Positions 26,450 through 39,100 of a stretch of DNA of 64,000 bases are shown one piece after another; the stretch's first letter is position 1; each line of letters begins with the position of its first letter. This DNA comes from Todiramphus chloris collaris (taxonomy: Eukaryota > Chordata > Aves > Coraciiformes > Alcedinidae). Below the pieces are notes generated by a model. The model did no database searches and was not told the DNA's origin. It saw only the letters and a program-made list of their open reading frames with translations. The DNA is taken from NCBI GenBank assembly GCA_025345505.1, contig JANVCC010000120.1, positions 8,003,961 to 8,067,960 on the forward strand, written 5' to 3'. The translations under genes were made by a program, and so were the position numbers.

Positions 26450-29400
26450 CTCACTCAGTCAAACTCCTTGTATGACCTGTGCTCTAATGCAGTAGAAGTC
26501 CTGCAAGAACTTTCCCTCGGTATCTTAATTATACTCACCATGCATTTGTGGGTGTAGTCAAAAGACTTAAAAGAAGTTTTAAGATAAAAGAACTAAGCAA
26601 AATTCCTATAGAATTAAGTAGATTAAGAAGATATTTCTACAACTGTGCCCATTACAACCACTAGAGAATTTTCTTCCCACGGTAAACTGGCAGTTTTTTG
26701 ATATAATGACAAATGTATTAATAAATAATTCCATCTCTCTGAAACAAGTCAGTACCTATTCTTCTCCTGCCCAGTAGCAGATGTATCAGCAGATGTATCA
26801 GCTCACAGTTGTTCACAGCAGGTCTTCAATGATATAGTCACACATCAACATTTTTGCTTATAAATGATGAAGTACATTGCAAATATTCAAACATATAAAA
26901 ACTCTGACTATTTAAATAAACTTTCTCCCTTACAGCTCTACTAGACCGTTTGTGTAAACAGGTTCTTTAAAAGAGAACAAGACAGCCACCTAGAGGGCAA
27001 GAAAAATAAACTACCTTTAGATCACAAGGGAACACTGAATGACCAATTCACTCACTGTAAACCAGAAAAAAACCGGGCCAAACATATGAATATAACTAGA
27101 AAGGATCAACATTATTGTTACCCATCAGGGAGTTTATTTTTACTTGCTGTTTCAACATAACTCACTTAACCAATAACCCTGAATCCCAAAAGTGACAGTC
27201 TTCTCCTTTTAGCATAACAACATATACAGAAAATGTGTATTTTTATAAAAGCAAAATGTTTTTCACTTATATGGCATAAAAACACAGATCCATAATGAGG
27301 GATAAAGATGTCAGTTCTGTCTACGTTCTTAACTACATTACTGCACTCGCAATTTCCTTCTCCTGTAGTAACTGTCTCTAGCACAGACAAAACACTACAC
27401 AAAAAGGCAGGCAAACTAGCAGTGAGCTTCCTGGCTACAGTACCATGAACCACCATTCCTGGCCATAATGCCCACAGCAGTGCATAAACCGGTAAGTTAT
27501 AAACCTTCACAGTAAGCCACAGAAGTGGGAGTTCCAAGTGGACCATGTTTGTAAGTATCTATTTCTTGGTACATCATAGAACTGGACACATTTTGGATTC
27601 CAGCCCCATGGAAAAGGATTCTGGATAATTATTAATGTTTACTCAGATCAGTTCCTGGTGGTGGAAAAACTTAATGCAGTTCTGTTAGTGTAGATGTTTC
27701 AGAATGGATGTTATAGATGAAGAAAAATGTGCAGAACCACCAAATTACCATTTGAAGAAAGTACAGGAAAAAAGTATTTCTACAGATTTTGGGTTTTTTT
27801 GTGGGCTGGAACAAATTAATCAACAATGCTTTTTTTCCTCTCTGGACTGGCTTCCTTTCGCAGAAAGAAAGTTTTCTACCCTACCAGAGATCTAAATTTT
27901 CTTAACCTAGCAAGTCTACTGGGACCACAGCAGACAGGCTCTTAAGCATATTATGGGTACCTGTCACATTTTTCATTGTGCAAGGACAAATGCCTACAAA
28001 ATTCTCACATCTCTTGACATTTCCACAATGCAGAGTAAAAGTCTTGAGTTGTCACTGGAATTGAGGGAGTGCATGGGGTATGGAGGACCATTTAATTCTA
28101 CTGTATACCAATACAGGAAAAAGTTTACAGAAGACTGTTTACGCTGAAGTATCTCATCCCCTAGATTTGTGGATAAGCCTGAGACATTTTACATTTCACT
28201 TTGATCCATAACCAAGAAGAAGTGCAGATGGCCCACTTACCGACACCAGCAAGAAATAATCTTTATGTTAAATCCAAATGTACTATTTTAAAATTTCTTT
28301 ACACTGGACTTCTAATGATGACCTCTTGCCTAGTTTTGCAATGGTTTCAACTGGCTTTTCGATCACTGCTATAGCTATAAAAAGCAAAACACCTCCTCCT
28401 AACCCCATTATGAAGAAAGCTTTAAATTTTATTATTCATTTTTAATGGGAAGAAGTTAAACTCTCTCGGGAACCATAAAAGGTAGGTTTTTGATGTATCA
28501 GCTAATGAAAGGCTGCTACAGAGCCATGCCTTCAGCAGACAGTCTTATAAAAGGTATATATTGTACTTGGATGACAAGAGAAAGGTAGATATTGCCCATT
28601 ATTATTAAAAAAATTTTTTTTTTTTTCATCTTAAACAGGACTATTTTAGGGGTTCTCTTGTTTGGTTATTGGTTCTGAATTACCAAGCCAATTGCTGCTA
28701 AAAGTAACATTATCTAAGATTAAAAAAAAAGCAGGAAGAGAAATTATAATCTTCTATGATAACACACAGCTAAAGGACAGAAAGTAAGAGGGCAGTCAGA
28801 ACAGTCTTTTGTTCTCCATAAAGTACATGAGGCTATCAGACATGGTCTGCAACCCTGCTACCAAAGCCAGATCAGTTGTACACTAAAACCTAATTAGCAA
28901 GTCTCATTTTGCAACAGTTAAATACCCATTAGCACTCACTGACTGCAGCCTCAGTAATCCAAAGAACATGACACCGACTATCATATCTTCACCATCACTA
29001 AAAGAGAAAACAGTCAACCACTCTTTAGGAGGTTTCATCAGCCCTGAACCCATTTTCGCTGTAACAAATTACAAAAGCCTTTACATATTTGGCCGGGTTT
29101 AGCTTGGACCAATTTATTAATGCTAACTATTAATGCTCAATACCTTCTGTGCAGTTCAAGTCTGAAGATACACCAGATAAAATATGCATCCAGACTCTAT
29201 TCCTCCTCATCTGTTTTCTTCTCCATTATATAGAAATTAAATAGAGGGAATGGGGAGCACAAGCAGGTTAAAATCCTCAAATGTGCTCAACTAACATGAA
29301 GACAAGTGAAAATAAACTAAAAAAGGCTGCACAAGTAATTCAATAACTGCAGAAATAATCCCAATCCAAGAAGACAGTTTGGAATGCTCTCATGACACAT

Positions 29401-30360
29401 CAAAGTCCTCCCCTAACACTTCCATCTATGAACAGCTAATGATGGTACGCATCCAAGAATAACCAGAGGAAAATGTTTTCTAAATGGTGCATCTTAGCCC
29501 AGCAAACAGTCAATATTCACACCATGCAAAGGACTGAAGTGTTGTGGATATTTGTTGATTAAAGTGAAGGATGTGCTTTGCAAATCATATTATCACTAAA
29601 TATTTAGGGTTTTGGTTGTGGGTGTTTGGTGTTTCTTTCATACAGCTCACATTTTCTTTCTGGGATCAACATTGTCACTGCAACAATGAAAAATAAAACA
29701 GTAATACCTTTATGTACATTTCTAAAAGATCAGAAAAACTGTTTCCAGGCAGGACCCAATCAATGTTACAGACTCAAACTATGCCACACAACTCTAAGGG
29801 ATATTTTAAGAAACCAGGAAATTAGTAGTGTAACAAAGTAGCTAAAAATGCTGTCACAGTTTTATGTTGTATATGAACTGCATAGCTGTGGAGGTACAAT
29901 AAGTGTCTAACATAATGACATAATGAGTCATGACTGGAGCTGGAAGGCTTATTTGCCCCTAAGTGACACAAAACCAGGGAATTAACATCAGAATAGCTTA
30001 TGTCCGATATAAGATATATTGCTTCACTTCACAGCAGGTTTTTAAACTCAACCATTAAATGATAGAATATTGATCTATCCCTCTGTGAAATAATGAAACC
30101 TGAATTTTTAAAAAGCACATGTTAAGTTATTTGCTGTTTCAGTGACATTTCTTTTCATGCTGAATATATTATATTGTTATAAATTTAACTAGTATTTCAC
30201 CACAAACACAACCATCTGGATGGTGAAATCACAGAAACAAAACAGTAATTGCTTATGCCCAGAAAAATTATAGCTTTCAAAACAAATATCAGAGCAGACT
30301 ACAAAGGAGGAAAACATTCAAATTGCTATGTAGAAACTTAAGACTTCTATTTAGAACCAC

Positions 30361-30408
30361 AAAAAAAGAAAAGAAAAGAAAAAAAAAAAAAAAGCAAAAA
30401 AAAAAAAC
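30361..30408. repeat. Poly-A-like simple repeat
   Basis: Nearly pure A with scattered G and one C. No retroposed sequence was recognised immediately upstream. Confidence 0.8.
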
Positions 30409-31259
30409 TTGTATTTAAAACAAACTCGCTCATACTCAAAAAACAATCTACTTCCTTACTAAAACTGGGAAGAACTCCTGTCCAGAGCTAGACCAAATTT
30501 AAATACAACCACACCAAGACTATGCAATCTTCTCTTTGATGCGATTCTCCATCCTAATTTTACAAGGTCGATGTTCTTATACTGGTGCCATTAACAAAGC
30601 TGTGCACCCAGAGATACACAAACACCCACTAGCACATCTTTACATGGATTGCACAACACACCCAGAAAATAAGCTGGTATTTCTCTCCTACTGATGCTTA
30701 AGGGATACCTGTTCACACATTAAGACCAAACTGTGCAGCAACATACAGCTTTGAAGCTCAGGAGCAGTGAAGAATGACAAGTAATTCTTAAATCAAGACA
30801 TGAATGCAGCTAGTACAGCCATAAATTAAGAAAACGTGGGAAGATTTGCTTGGTTCCCAGTAAACTTAGGCAATCTATTCTTTAAAACAACACAGTTAGT
30901 TAAAACAGAAATATATTTATTTTGCCTTTCACTTAAAGATGTTATATACGCTTTATTTTGCCTTTGCCGCTTGGTCCTGTGGAATGTTTACATCAATATG
31001 AAGCTTTATTCCTAATAAAGCATTTGCCTATTTACCTCACATTCCCTTGGGGAATAGCAAACCACTTACAGAAAGAACAAAACGTTTTTATCCATATTTG
31101 CAAATACGTTGCACACTACATCTATTCCTGGTGGTCCTACCACCGATCTCTCTTTAGCGAGATTGTATTTTGAACCACAGATATACTGCAAATTAGAAAA
31201 TGTTTCTTCTGTTGCTTATACTCTTCAGCTAGCAGAAATACTTTGCAGCATCGCATTTA

Positions 31260-31548
31260 TTGGATGTAAGGAGCCCCTAAACATCATCATGTCCAACCAT
31301 GCTCCCAAAGCTATCACCAAAACCAGATTAGGTCAGCCCTAGCTTTTCCATGGATGGAAACCTGTAACACTCTGGGTAACCTGTTCCACATACTGCACCA
31401 CCTTCTCAGCAAAGACTTTTTTCCTTAGTATCCAATGTAAACTGCCCACGCTGCAGCTTGATGTCACTCTCTGTCACCACACCATCAGCTACTATCAAGA
31501 ATAGCTTGGCTCTGTCATCTCTGTACCTCCTCTTCGATGGTCATACGT
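31260..31548 (-). mobile_element. Older, diverged CR1 LINE fragment
   Basis: Antisense CR1 blocks are recognisable: CATCATCATGTCCAACC, CTGGGTAACCTGTTCCA, and CTTGGCTCTGTCATCTCTGT. Spacing and sequence differ from the fragment at 10.7 kb, indicating another, older subfamily. It lies just outside the orphan CpG island. Confidence 0.85.
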
Positions 31549-31952
31549 GGTGAGAACTAAGGAGGACATTAAAAAGGGTACCATCAAGTTGCGAAAATGA
31601 GGTGAACAATCACACTGAAAATAAGGAAAGATACTAACAGCTCTACACACAAAAAAACCCTTGCATTTATAATGTAAAGAAAAAAATCCTAACATGATTT
31701 GCACTTGAATGTGGTGGAAGGACAAAATCTTACTTATGCAAACAATTTAAAAACATTTCACCAAATATAAGCTGACTCAAAAAACACTCCAGCATTCAGA
31801 AAAGGCACCTCCAGGACTCCATTTTAAAGGGTATTTCTTTCCTGCTATCCATTTCCAACTCTCAAGGTAGAAACCAATGATGGGAAAGCAAAAGTGGGAA
31901 AAGGAAAGGGAGATGATGGCCATAGTGACAGCAGCAGGAGTCTGCAGAAACG

Positions 31953-32057
31953 TAAAGCAAACAAACCAAAACCAATAAAACAAAACAAAACAAAAACAAA
32001 CAAACAAAAAAACCCAAACAAACACCAAACCCAAAACCAAACAAACCAAAACAAAAA
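31953..32057. repeat. A/C-only low-complexity tract
   Basis: Irregular AAAC/AACC units with almost no G or T, 140 bp from the orphan CpG island. Confidence 0.85.
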
Positions 32058-32199
32058 AGGCTTTCCTTGGAATACAGCAACACTATCGGACAGAACAGGA
32101 AAGTTTAAAAAAGACAGCTTTCCTCACCCGCTGGGTTCTAAAGACTAACTGACTCTTCACAGAAGAACTACAAAGACCTCTGAACTTGTCCTGCTGTGC

Positions 32200-32900
32200 A
32201 GCAAGCAAGAGGGTGGGTGTTGGTCCCAGGTAGGACCTACCTGCTGCAGCGGAAGGTGGAGGCAGCTTTGGAACAGGACACGTTTCTCAGGACCTCACAT
32301 ACGCGCTGCAGGAGCTCCACCTGCTGCCGGCCGCTGCCCGCGGCGAGACGGCCGCCGCTCCGCACGCGAGAAGGGTCCGCAGGAGCACAGGGCAGGGAGT
32401 CCCAGCCAGAGCGACCGGCAGCGCCCGGCGCGTCCCGCGCTGCGAGGCCCGGACAGAGCGTTCCCCCCTTCGGCAGCTCGGCCCGCGCTGCCCCGCCATG
32501 AGCCGGGCGTCGGCAGGCGGACGGCGCCACGGGAGCGGTACCCGCTTCGGGTCAGCAGCCCCCGCCGCCCGTCAGGGGAGCCCCCGCGCGCCGCCCGCCG
32601 CAAAGCCCGCCCGCACCGGAAACAACGGAAGCGGGCGGGAAAGGGCCGGAAGCAGAGGGGCAGTTGCCTTCGCACCATGCGGGAGCGCCCTGCTGCCCGG
32701 GGCAGCCACGGCGGGACAAAACGCCGCTCCGACCCCACCCCCCGGGCGCTTTGGCCCCGGCCCCGCTCGGGGACTCCCGACAGCGTCCGCGGACGCAACG
32801 ACTCTTCATGGCGCTGCGGGAAATCCGGACCCCAGCCCCTGTAGCCCCACACTTACAGCCGCTGCCCGTTAGACACGGAGCGATTCAGTCACGTGTGACT
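32200..32900. promoter_or_regulatory. Orphan CpG island, probable promoter of an unknown transcript
   Basis: About 650 bp of dense CpG lie in otherwise AT-rich DNA, roughly 1.2 kb beyond the likely RRAGC 3' end. On the minus strand a strong donor (CAG, then GTAGGT) ends a potential exon at 32241, and a CACGTG E-box lies at 32890-32895. A 97-codon open frame (32530-32237) and a 185-codon one (32852-32295) run on the minus strand, and others on the plus strand, but none resembles a family I know. A minus-strand spliced transcript running into the 1-32 kb region is the best guess; a plus-strand one antisense to the RRAGC 3' end is possible. Confidence 0.6.
32227..32243. repeat. Perfect palindrome containing a splice-donor match on each strand
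   Basis: CAGGTAGG-A-CCTACCTG: 8-bp arms around one base. Each arm reads CAG/GTAGG, so both strands carry a donor-like site. The arms also contain CAGGTA, the ZEB/SNAIL-type E-box core. Confidence 0.7.
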
Positions 32901-34044
32901 TGGGGAGGTGTGAGAGGCAGGGAGAGAAGGCCGCTCGTCCTACCAGACGAAAGATAGCCAGATTTAAATCTTCAAGACAGCAGAGACACCCTCGTCTATC
33001 GCTCTGCTCCCTCTTCCCAGGCTTGGCCTTCCCTGGGCTACAACTATCAGGATCGTCAGCTGGAAATCCAGCTGCTAATTAGCAACCCTCTGGTGCCGGA
33101 CACCTCCGAGCAGTGAGAGGGAGCATGCAAGGGGCCTGCCTTCGTCTTCAACAGAAAGTTTTTATTCCTTCTCACTCCAGGCTGATCCCCTTTTCCCCCC
33201 ACACCCTCCTCTGTCTACACCTTTCTCCTTAGGAGCACACATCCGCAGTTGGTCACAAAACAGACTGCAGAGCATCTGTACCCCTACAGGTTCAGAGAGG
33301 GGAAAAAAAAAAGCAGAAAAGTTGAAACAGTAGTTGATGGTCTCCTTGAAAACTTAAGTCCTTTTATTGAAAAGACTGTGATAATGCCTTACATTATATC
33401 CAATAGGCTCTCTCCCCACTGCAGGTTAGCCCAAGAAGGGGAGAAAAATAAAGCATCATTCCTGTCCTTCCTCCTCTCTCCCTAGCAGCATAAAGATTTC
33501 TGCAGAATCAAAAAATTGCCTTGCTAAAGCAGCAACAGGTAAAATAACACTTTACTTGAATAGCAGCATCTGACTTAAATTAAGGCAAGGAAGGACATAA
33601 AGACTAGTTCCAGTAAACTAAAGAAATAGCTTGCTCCTTACTCAAGACAAATTTAACTTAAAGATTATATTGTGCAGAGATTAGTGAAAATCATCAGTAT
33701 TCTGTTTTGAGATGCTATCATTAACCTTTAGTAAATGCAATCCAAAGCTAGAATTTCAGAATGTAGCCCAAGGTCACCATTAATCAAAAGCAGAGAAGGC
33801 GGCACTTCATAATTTACGTCTTTAGAGTCATCTTCTGAAAACTGAGTATTCAGTTTGGAGTCAGCTTTGAAGTGAGAGGAAAGCTAAGGTTGTCTGAAGT
33901 TTTTAAAGCCTCACCCAGGAAGTCGGTATTTAACTTTTTAAAAAAATACTGTGAATATAACACAGCTTTTTAAAATTCACTTAAGCCTATAGGCCTTCAT
34001 GGACTTCTGTTGAAGTGTCTCATCCCCCGACAGAAACAACAGAA
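32901..34044. other. Spacer between orphan CpG island and RRAGC 3' end
   Basis: No gene recognised. Another sense-strand AATAAA for RRAGC lies at 33362-33367, so the RRAGC 3' end could extend into this block. Confidence 0.4.
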
Positions 34045-35973
34045 TTACAGTTTGAGCTTTTTTCATTTTATTAGCACAAAATCACATAGAGAGTGAAGAC
34101 GGACAGAAACACGCACAAGTACTTAGAACATGGAAAACTCACTGCACAAATGGGAATGATTTCTTCCTTCCAATTACTTTTCCTCTCACCTTGAGTACTA
34201 GAACACTGTAATAGAGCTTGCAAGCTACAAAAGCCCCTCATACATGCCTGCAGCACTTCCTTAAAAATACCCTGCAGTTCCTTTACCAAAAAGGGGCTTG
34301 GCCTTGGTTCAGGACTACAACTGCTATAAAGACAGCTGAAATAGAGCACTTGAATTCGCAAGGATTCTCCTGACTGTGATAACATTTGGAGCAGATCCTT
34401 TATGTATTTACTATCATACAACATCTTTAAAACAAAGGAAAAACATTTACACAGTATGTGCATACACCCTAATGTTAATGCATTGTATTCATTTTTACAT
34501 AGTTCAGTGAAAATCCATTATATAAGCACAAAAGCAATCCCGTGGTTATTTCTGACCACATAAGTACATCAGCTGCAGAGATCGCTTACAGTTACAGATC
34601 TTGCAGAAACTTCTATAGTGGCACTTGTATAGTCAGTTGGTCCAGTGGCTTCGCAACATCTCTACACACATAGGAATAGGTAAAAAGAGGCAAGATCTTT
34701 ACGGGCTAGGAGCTGAGCTTACTGCCTAGCAAGGCTGATGTACAGTATGACATCTGCAGTAATAACAACAATACTAATAAATTAGATTAAAACAATTCAG
34801 ATATACTTCCCATAGTATGAAAGCCAGCATTCACAAAATTGGAAAAAACACTATTCTATTCAGATTGCATGGCGACAAACAAGATGTTTGCCACAGTACA
34901 AAATCAACACACTTTCAATGTCCAGTATTACTAGTAGGTTGTGGCACACAGGTATTTAGTTGCTGTGCAAGGATAACACCCTCAGAAATTTTCCTAGGAG
35001 TTGTGATTATCAAGTCAGAGGGTAGAAAAAGAGATCCACCATTGAAAGTCAGTAACTTTGTCAGTTCTTCGCTTGAGAATAGCTGAAAGTGGTTGCTTTA
35101 TTCCAACAGATGGCAGACATTTCAGTTTAGTTAGCCATGCGGTTGTTTTGTGAATAGGATTAATCACACAGATTTATGACATCCGTGTTTTTGCAAAAGA
35201 AAACAGGTAGTTTATTTATGGTTTTATTACTTGCCCTCCATCAAAGGGTGCATACCAAGAAGTGTGGTCTGAAAGCAAAGTATCACGATCTCAAAATGAA
35301 GCTCCAGGTCAGCTCTCCAAACAAACAGACTCAATAGAACAGAGCTCTACCTTGCATCTCCTTGAGTAGTACAGAATTCATGAGAATACTCTGAGCACAT
35401 CAAGAGCAAGAACTACTTTATGGAATGATTTGTGAGAGCAGCCTCACCAAACAAAAAGCCTGAGTTTCACCAGCCTTAATAATAATGCCACCTTTTGGTT
35501 TGTTTTCTGTTGTTTGGGGCTTTTTTGGTTTGTCTGGGTTTTTTTTTTAAATGACAAAAGAGTAAACTTAAGCAAAATTGGATATTCTACAGATTAATTA
35601 AAAAAAAAAAAGAAAGAAAAAGGAAATTGGAGCAAGTGACTCTTCAGTGTTTCACACAAAACTCAACTCTATCATTTTTAAGTTTTGACCAGGCAATCGG
35701 TCAGAGACGGACTATTAAAATAGGACTCCAAACTGAATAAAACACTGCACTTGCAATAAAGCTGATTTCAAACTGCCATTTCTAACTCCACTGGCCTCAA
35801 AGTATTTTTACAGTAGTTTCAGTTGTCCAACATGAGTCACAAGCTGCTGCTCCACAGTTAGCACCACTCTTCTCCTGTGAAACATACTTCAGGCTTTCAG
35901 ACTACTCTTCTCTCATTCCACAAAACTTTGGAGTGAAAAGCTGACAAGTCTGTCCAACAACTTCAGTTTCCCT
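34045..35973 (-). other. RRAGC: Probable RRAGC 3' untranslated region
   Basis: No conserved frame follows the RRAGC stop. Sense-strand AATAAA hexamers occur at 35223-35228, 35211-35216, 35097-35102 and 34067-34072, so several 3' ends are possible. The most distal would give a UTR of about 1.9 kb. The extent is inferred from the hexamers only. Confidence 0.5.
34067..34072 (-). terminator. RRAGC: Candidate distal RRAGC polyadenylation signal
   Basis: AATAAA on the sense strand, followed by AT-rich DNA and then the end of recognisable transcript features. Upstream alternatives lie at 35223-35228, 35211-35216 and 35097-35102. Choosing among them needs RNA 3'-end data. Confidence 0.35.
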
Positions 35974-36125
35974 CTAGACTGCATTCCTAGGTGTGCCATT
36001 GTGAGTCACTGTTTTCATATTTGAGGCGCTTGACTGATGGTTGCAGATTCTGTGGGAGGCAACACCTACTTCAAAGACTTCATGAATGGCTTTGCGGAAG
36101 CAATGAAAATTGTAGTCTATCAGAC
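35974..36125 (-). CDS. RRAGC: RRAGC coding exon 7 with stop codon
   Basis: Too short to stand out as an open frame. It starts after TTCTTGACAG and encodes [20 protein letters not shown], then a serine/threonine-rich tail ending NGTPRNAV and TAG (35976-35974). It closes the frame opened by exon 6 and matches the C-terminus known for RagC. Confidence 0.95.
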
Positions 36126-39100
36126 CTGTCAAGAAGGAGGGGCAGAGGAGAAGAAAAATTGTGCTCAGCTTGGCACATTTACATAAATCAACAGAGCTTC
36201 AAAATCCATATAAAATGTTTCATTTAACCAACAGCTATTTTGCTACTTATTTTAGTATGAATCTGGATTCAGAAGATTTAATGTTTTAGCAATGTCAGTA
36301 TTTATTTAGACTGTCTCAGTTTTTAGGAAAAAAAAAAAGTATTCACTTGGAATGCAAGGTGTATATTCATAATTAAACAGCAGGTGAGGGGACAACACAA
36401 GACTTTACCCCACAAAAACATATTAGTACAACACAACCATCACTTGACTATTAGCTTGCACTTTATGTTATTATGATATATCCTAACTGTGATGAGAAAA
36501 ACTTTTGAGATCAAATACAGTACAGTTATTAAAAAAGAACACATCTGCTTTTTCTCTTTTTAAAATGCCAAGGAAAGTACTGGTACCATTTACGTCAAAT
36601 ACTTTGAAATTAGGGCGTGTGCTGTCATTTCTACCCCATAACATATGCAAGACGATTCATACCATCATCTTCTACAGGTCCAAGCAACTATATTGTTGAT
36701 TAGATCTGCAATGTATTCAACACATTGTTCTAAGTTCCTACCACATTCCGTACTAGCCTACCACTACTAATTTCTTCAGTCATGGATTAAAAAGACTACA
36801 TCAGCATGACATGCGATAGCGAACATGGCTATTCACAATACAGCAGCTGCCAAACAGAACATAAGTATTATTTCATTCTACCAATTCCACTATAGCAGAT
36901 GATAGTGACCCAGGCCACATTAGCTACATGAGTCACTTCAGCAGGAGAAGTACGATTAAGGCGGTGATTCACAAGAATAAAAACAAGACCTCTTTATACC
37001 TATCTCTAGGAAAGGAGAAAATTCTTCTCAGAAGAAATTAAACATTAAATTTAGTTATCATAACAAAAAAATTTAGTTATCAAAAAAATCAAGGTGACTT
37101 CTAAAGTCATACTGATATTTTATATTTGTTAAAAACATGAGATAAAAGCTGTTCAGCGGTGGGGGGGGGCTGTAAGTCCTTACCTTTGCGCTCGAAACTC
37201 TCTTCTCTAAGAATGCAAACTAATGCCAGAAATTTTGTTACTTCCTTTAAGTACAGGACTGTTGTGTTATTGAGCTTGATAATTGCCATTGACTCTTTAT
37301 CATAAGCACTTCCAGTGCCATCCTCCTTTAACCTAAGAAAGAACAAGTTAAATAAGACATAATCTAGTAGACATACATGTGTAACTTCAAGACAGATACC
37401 TGTTAAATACAGTTAGAAGACTATTACTCATACTGATCAGTGAGCAATTGACGAACTTGTAATGCAGGTCTTAATCTGGATTAATTATGACCATCATGAC
37501 ACCTTAGGTTTCTCAGGAAAGCTAGACCTAAACAGAGTAGATGCCTTCACTAGATAATTTAAACGCGAGCTATCAGCATGCAATCTTTTGATATCAAACT
37601 AAGAGCTGTGGATGTTTACTTTATACTGTTTTCAGTTTACAGCTGAGCACTCTTAATGAAGTCAGTATAGTACATTAGTTATCGCATAGCTTACCTTCAG
37701 CCCAAAGAGTCACTGCTCACTGAGTTTACAGTGCCACAGTAAGGTATCAGGTGATTGAAGATTCTCATGCAGGACATTTATGTATAAACACCAATGGTGT
37801 GACACCTCACCAAAATTACTTTTGGTAGATTAACAAAAAGGCTTCCTTAGCGAGGCTGGGGTAGGGGAAGTGCAACAAGAAGTAGGACAATTTTTGGTCT
37901 TAAACTAAAGCAAGTTCCATTTACAAGGAAAGATTAGGATGCTGGTTTCCATCTGCAACTTATTAGCATTAGTTAAAATCACTGTAGAAGCAAAAGATAT
38001 ATCGCAAGCTACTTCTAAGCACTCACTCCTGGAAAACACACAAGCCAAACCACTACACAACCCTGGGTTGATGCATCAGAAGGCAAAACGTTAAATGTTA
38101 TGGTATTTCTTGGCAGCACTGTATTTTCCACACTACAACCACATTTCTAAAATAAGTTACCACTTCTCTGGGGCCACTTCAGAAATTCATTGTGAAGCAT
38201 AATTCAGCCATAAATTGTGAGAAACAAGCACTACATGCATCCCTCAGAGAAAGTCAGCAATATCTGAGTTAGTCTCACAAAAGCTATTCTGTTCAGACAG
38301 CAGCAAGTCCCAAAGCAATGTGACTGCAAGTTATACTTCCAAGCTGTAGCACACTATCAACCCCAGGTATTTGCAGGTATTAACATACTGCACCCACCAT
38401 GACGAATGAGACACATCAGTATTCACATTTTACATGAAACACTTGACTACTACAAATGTCAGATGGCTGTCTAAGGCCCTGAGTGGAGGAAAATAAACTG
38501 AGTACAAATGCTCAATCCAGCTGCCAAACCATCTGGCTTTATTTCAGTTACTTACAGAACCAATGTGCTTTACAGATCAATCAGTAACATCTTGCTGGAT
38601 GACAAAGTCAGCACCACTTGCATAGGTCGCAACCTATGCTAGAACTTTCAAGTATTTTCATCCTAACAGTATCCATCACTTACCCATATATACAGGAAAC
38701 ATCTATCACTACATCAATCATGTCACAGCACAACTCATATGACTGCATGTCCACAGGGGAACTGTCTGTTGCAATGTAGATTTTGCTGACTACATCGAAG
38801 AGAAAAGCTTTTTCAATACCTGAATTCTTCAGAAAGAGAAAGAATTTGGATGAGTTCTTAAAATAACTGCATTTTTAAAATTGCAGGTAGAATTCATACA
38901 CTTTCACATTCTTAATAGCAGGAAGTGGTTTAAACACAACCAGTGTAGAGGCTTAAGACAGAACCAAGATTTAAAGCATATAGTTAAAAAATACAATATC
39001 CTTGTTGCTACAGTACATATCAACATCACCTTCTAGTTGACAAAATTAAAGTTGGGGAAATGTTTAGAATGCTTTTTAGTATTTTATTTGCCAGATCATA

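Larger units (their letters stand above)
20987..31259. other. Non-coding DNA, no gene seen
   Basis: It holds an AAC run near 22870-22884, a perfect 12-bp tandem duplication (26776-26799), a long A/C tract (26320-26449) and a poly-A-like run (30361-30408). Two blocks with dense factor-like motifs (about 23000-23200, 24990-25200) may be conserved elements; no transcript evidence. Confidence 0.5.

Noticed and set aside
26776..26799. Perfect 12-bp tandem duplication (AGCAGATGTATC twice)
   Set aside because: Only two units in non-coding DNA, an ordinary slippage event. No spacers or array, so not CRISPR-like.
27166..27546. 126-codon minus-strand open frame
   Set aside because: No recognised domain, no splice or promoter context; likely chance in non-coding DNA.
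32196..32872. Several open frames of 97-185 codons in the orphan CpG island
   Set aside because: All are Arg/Gly/Pro/Ala-rich, overlap one another on both strands and have no recognised domain. The island is reported as a promoter, not as a coding gene.
34071..34463. 130-codon open frame on the minus strand
   Set aside because: It lies in the probable RRAGC 3' UTR, has no known domain, and its length is compatible with chance.
37028..37088. Two near-identical AATTTAGTTATCA segments
   Set aside because: A short local duplication in AT-rich intron sequence with no further structure.
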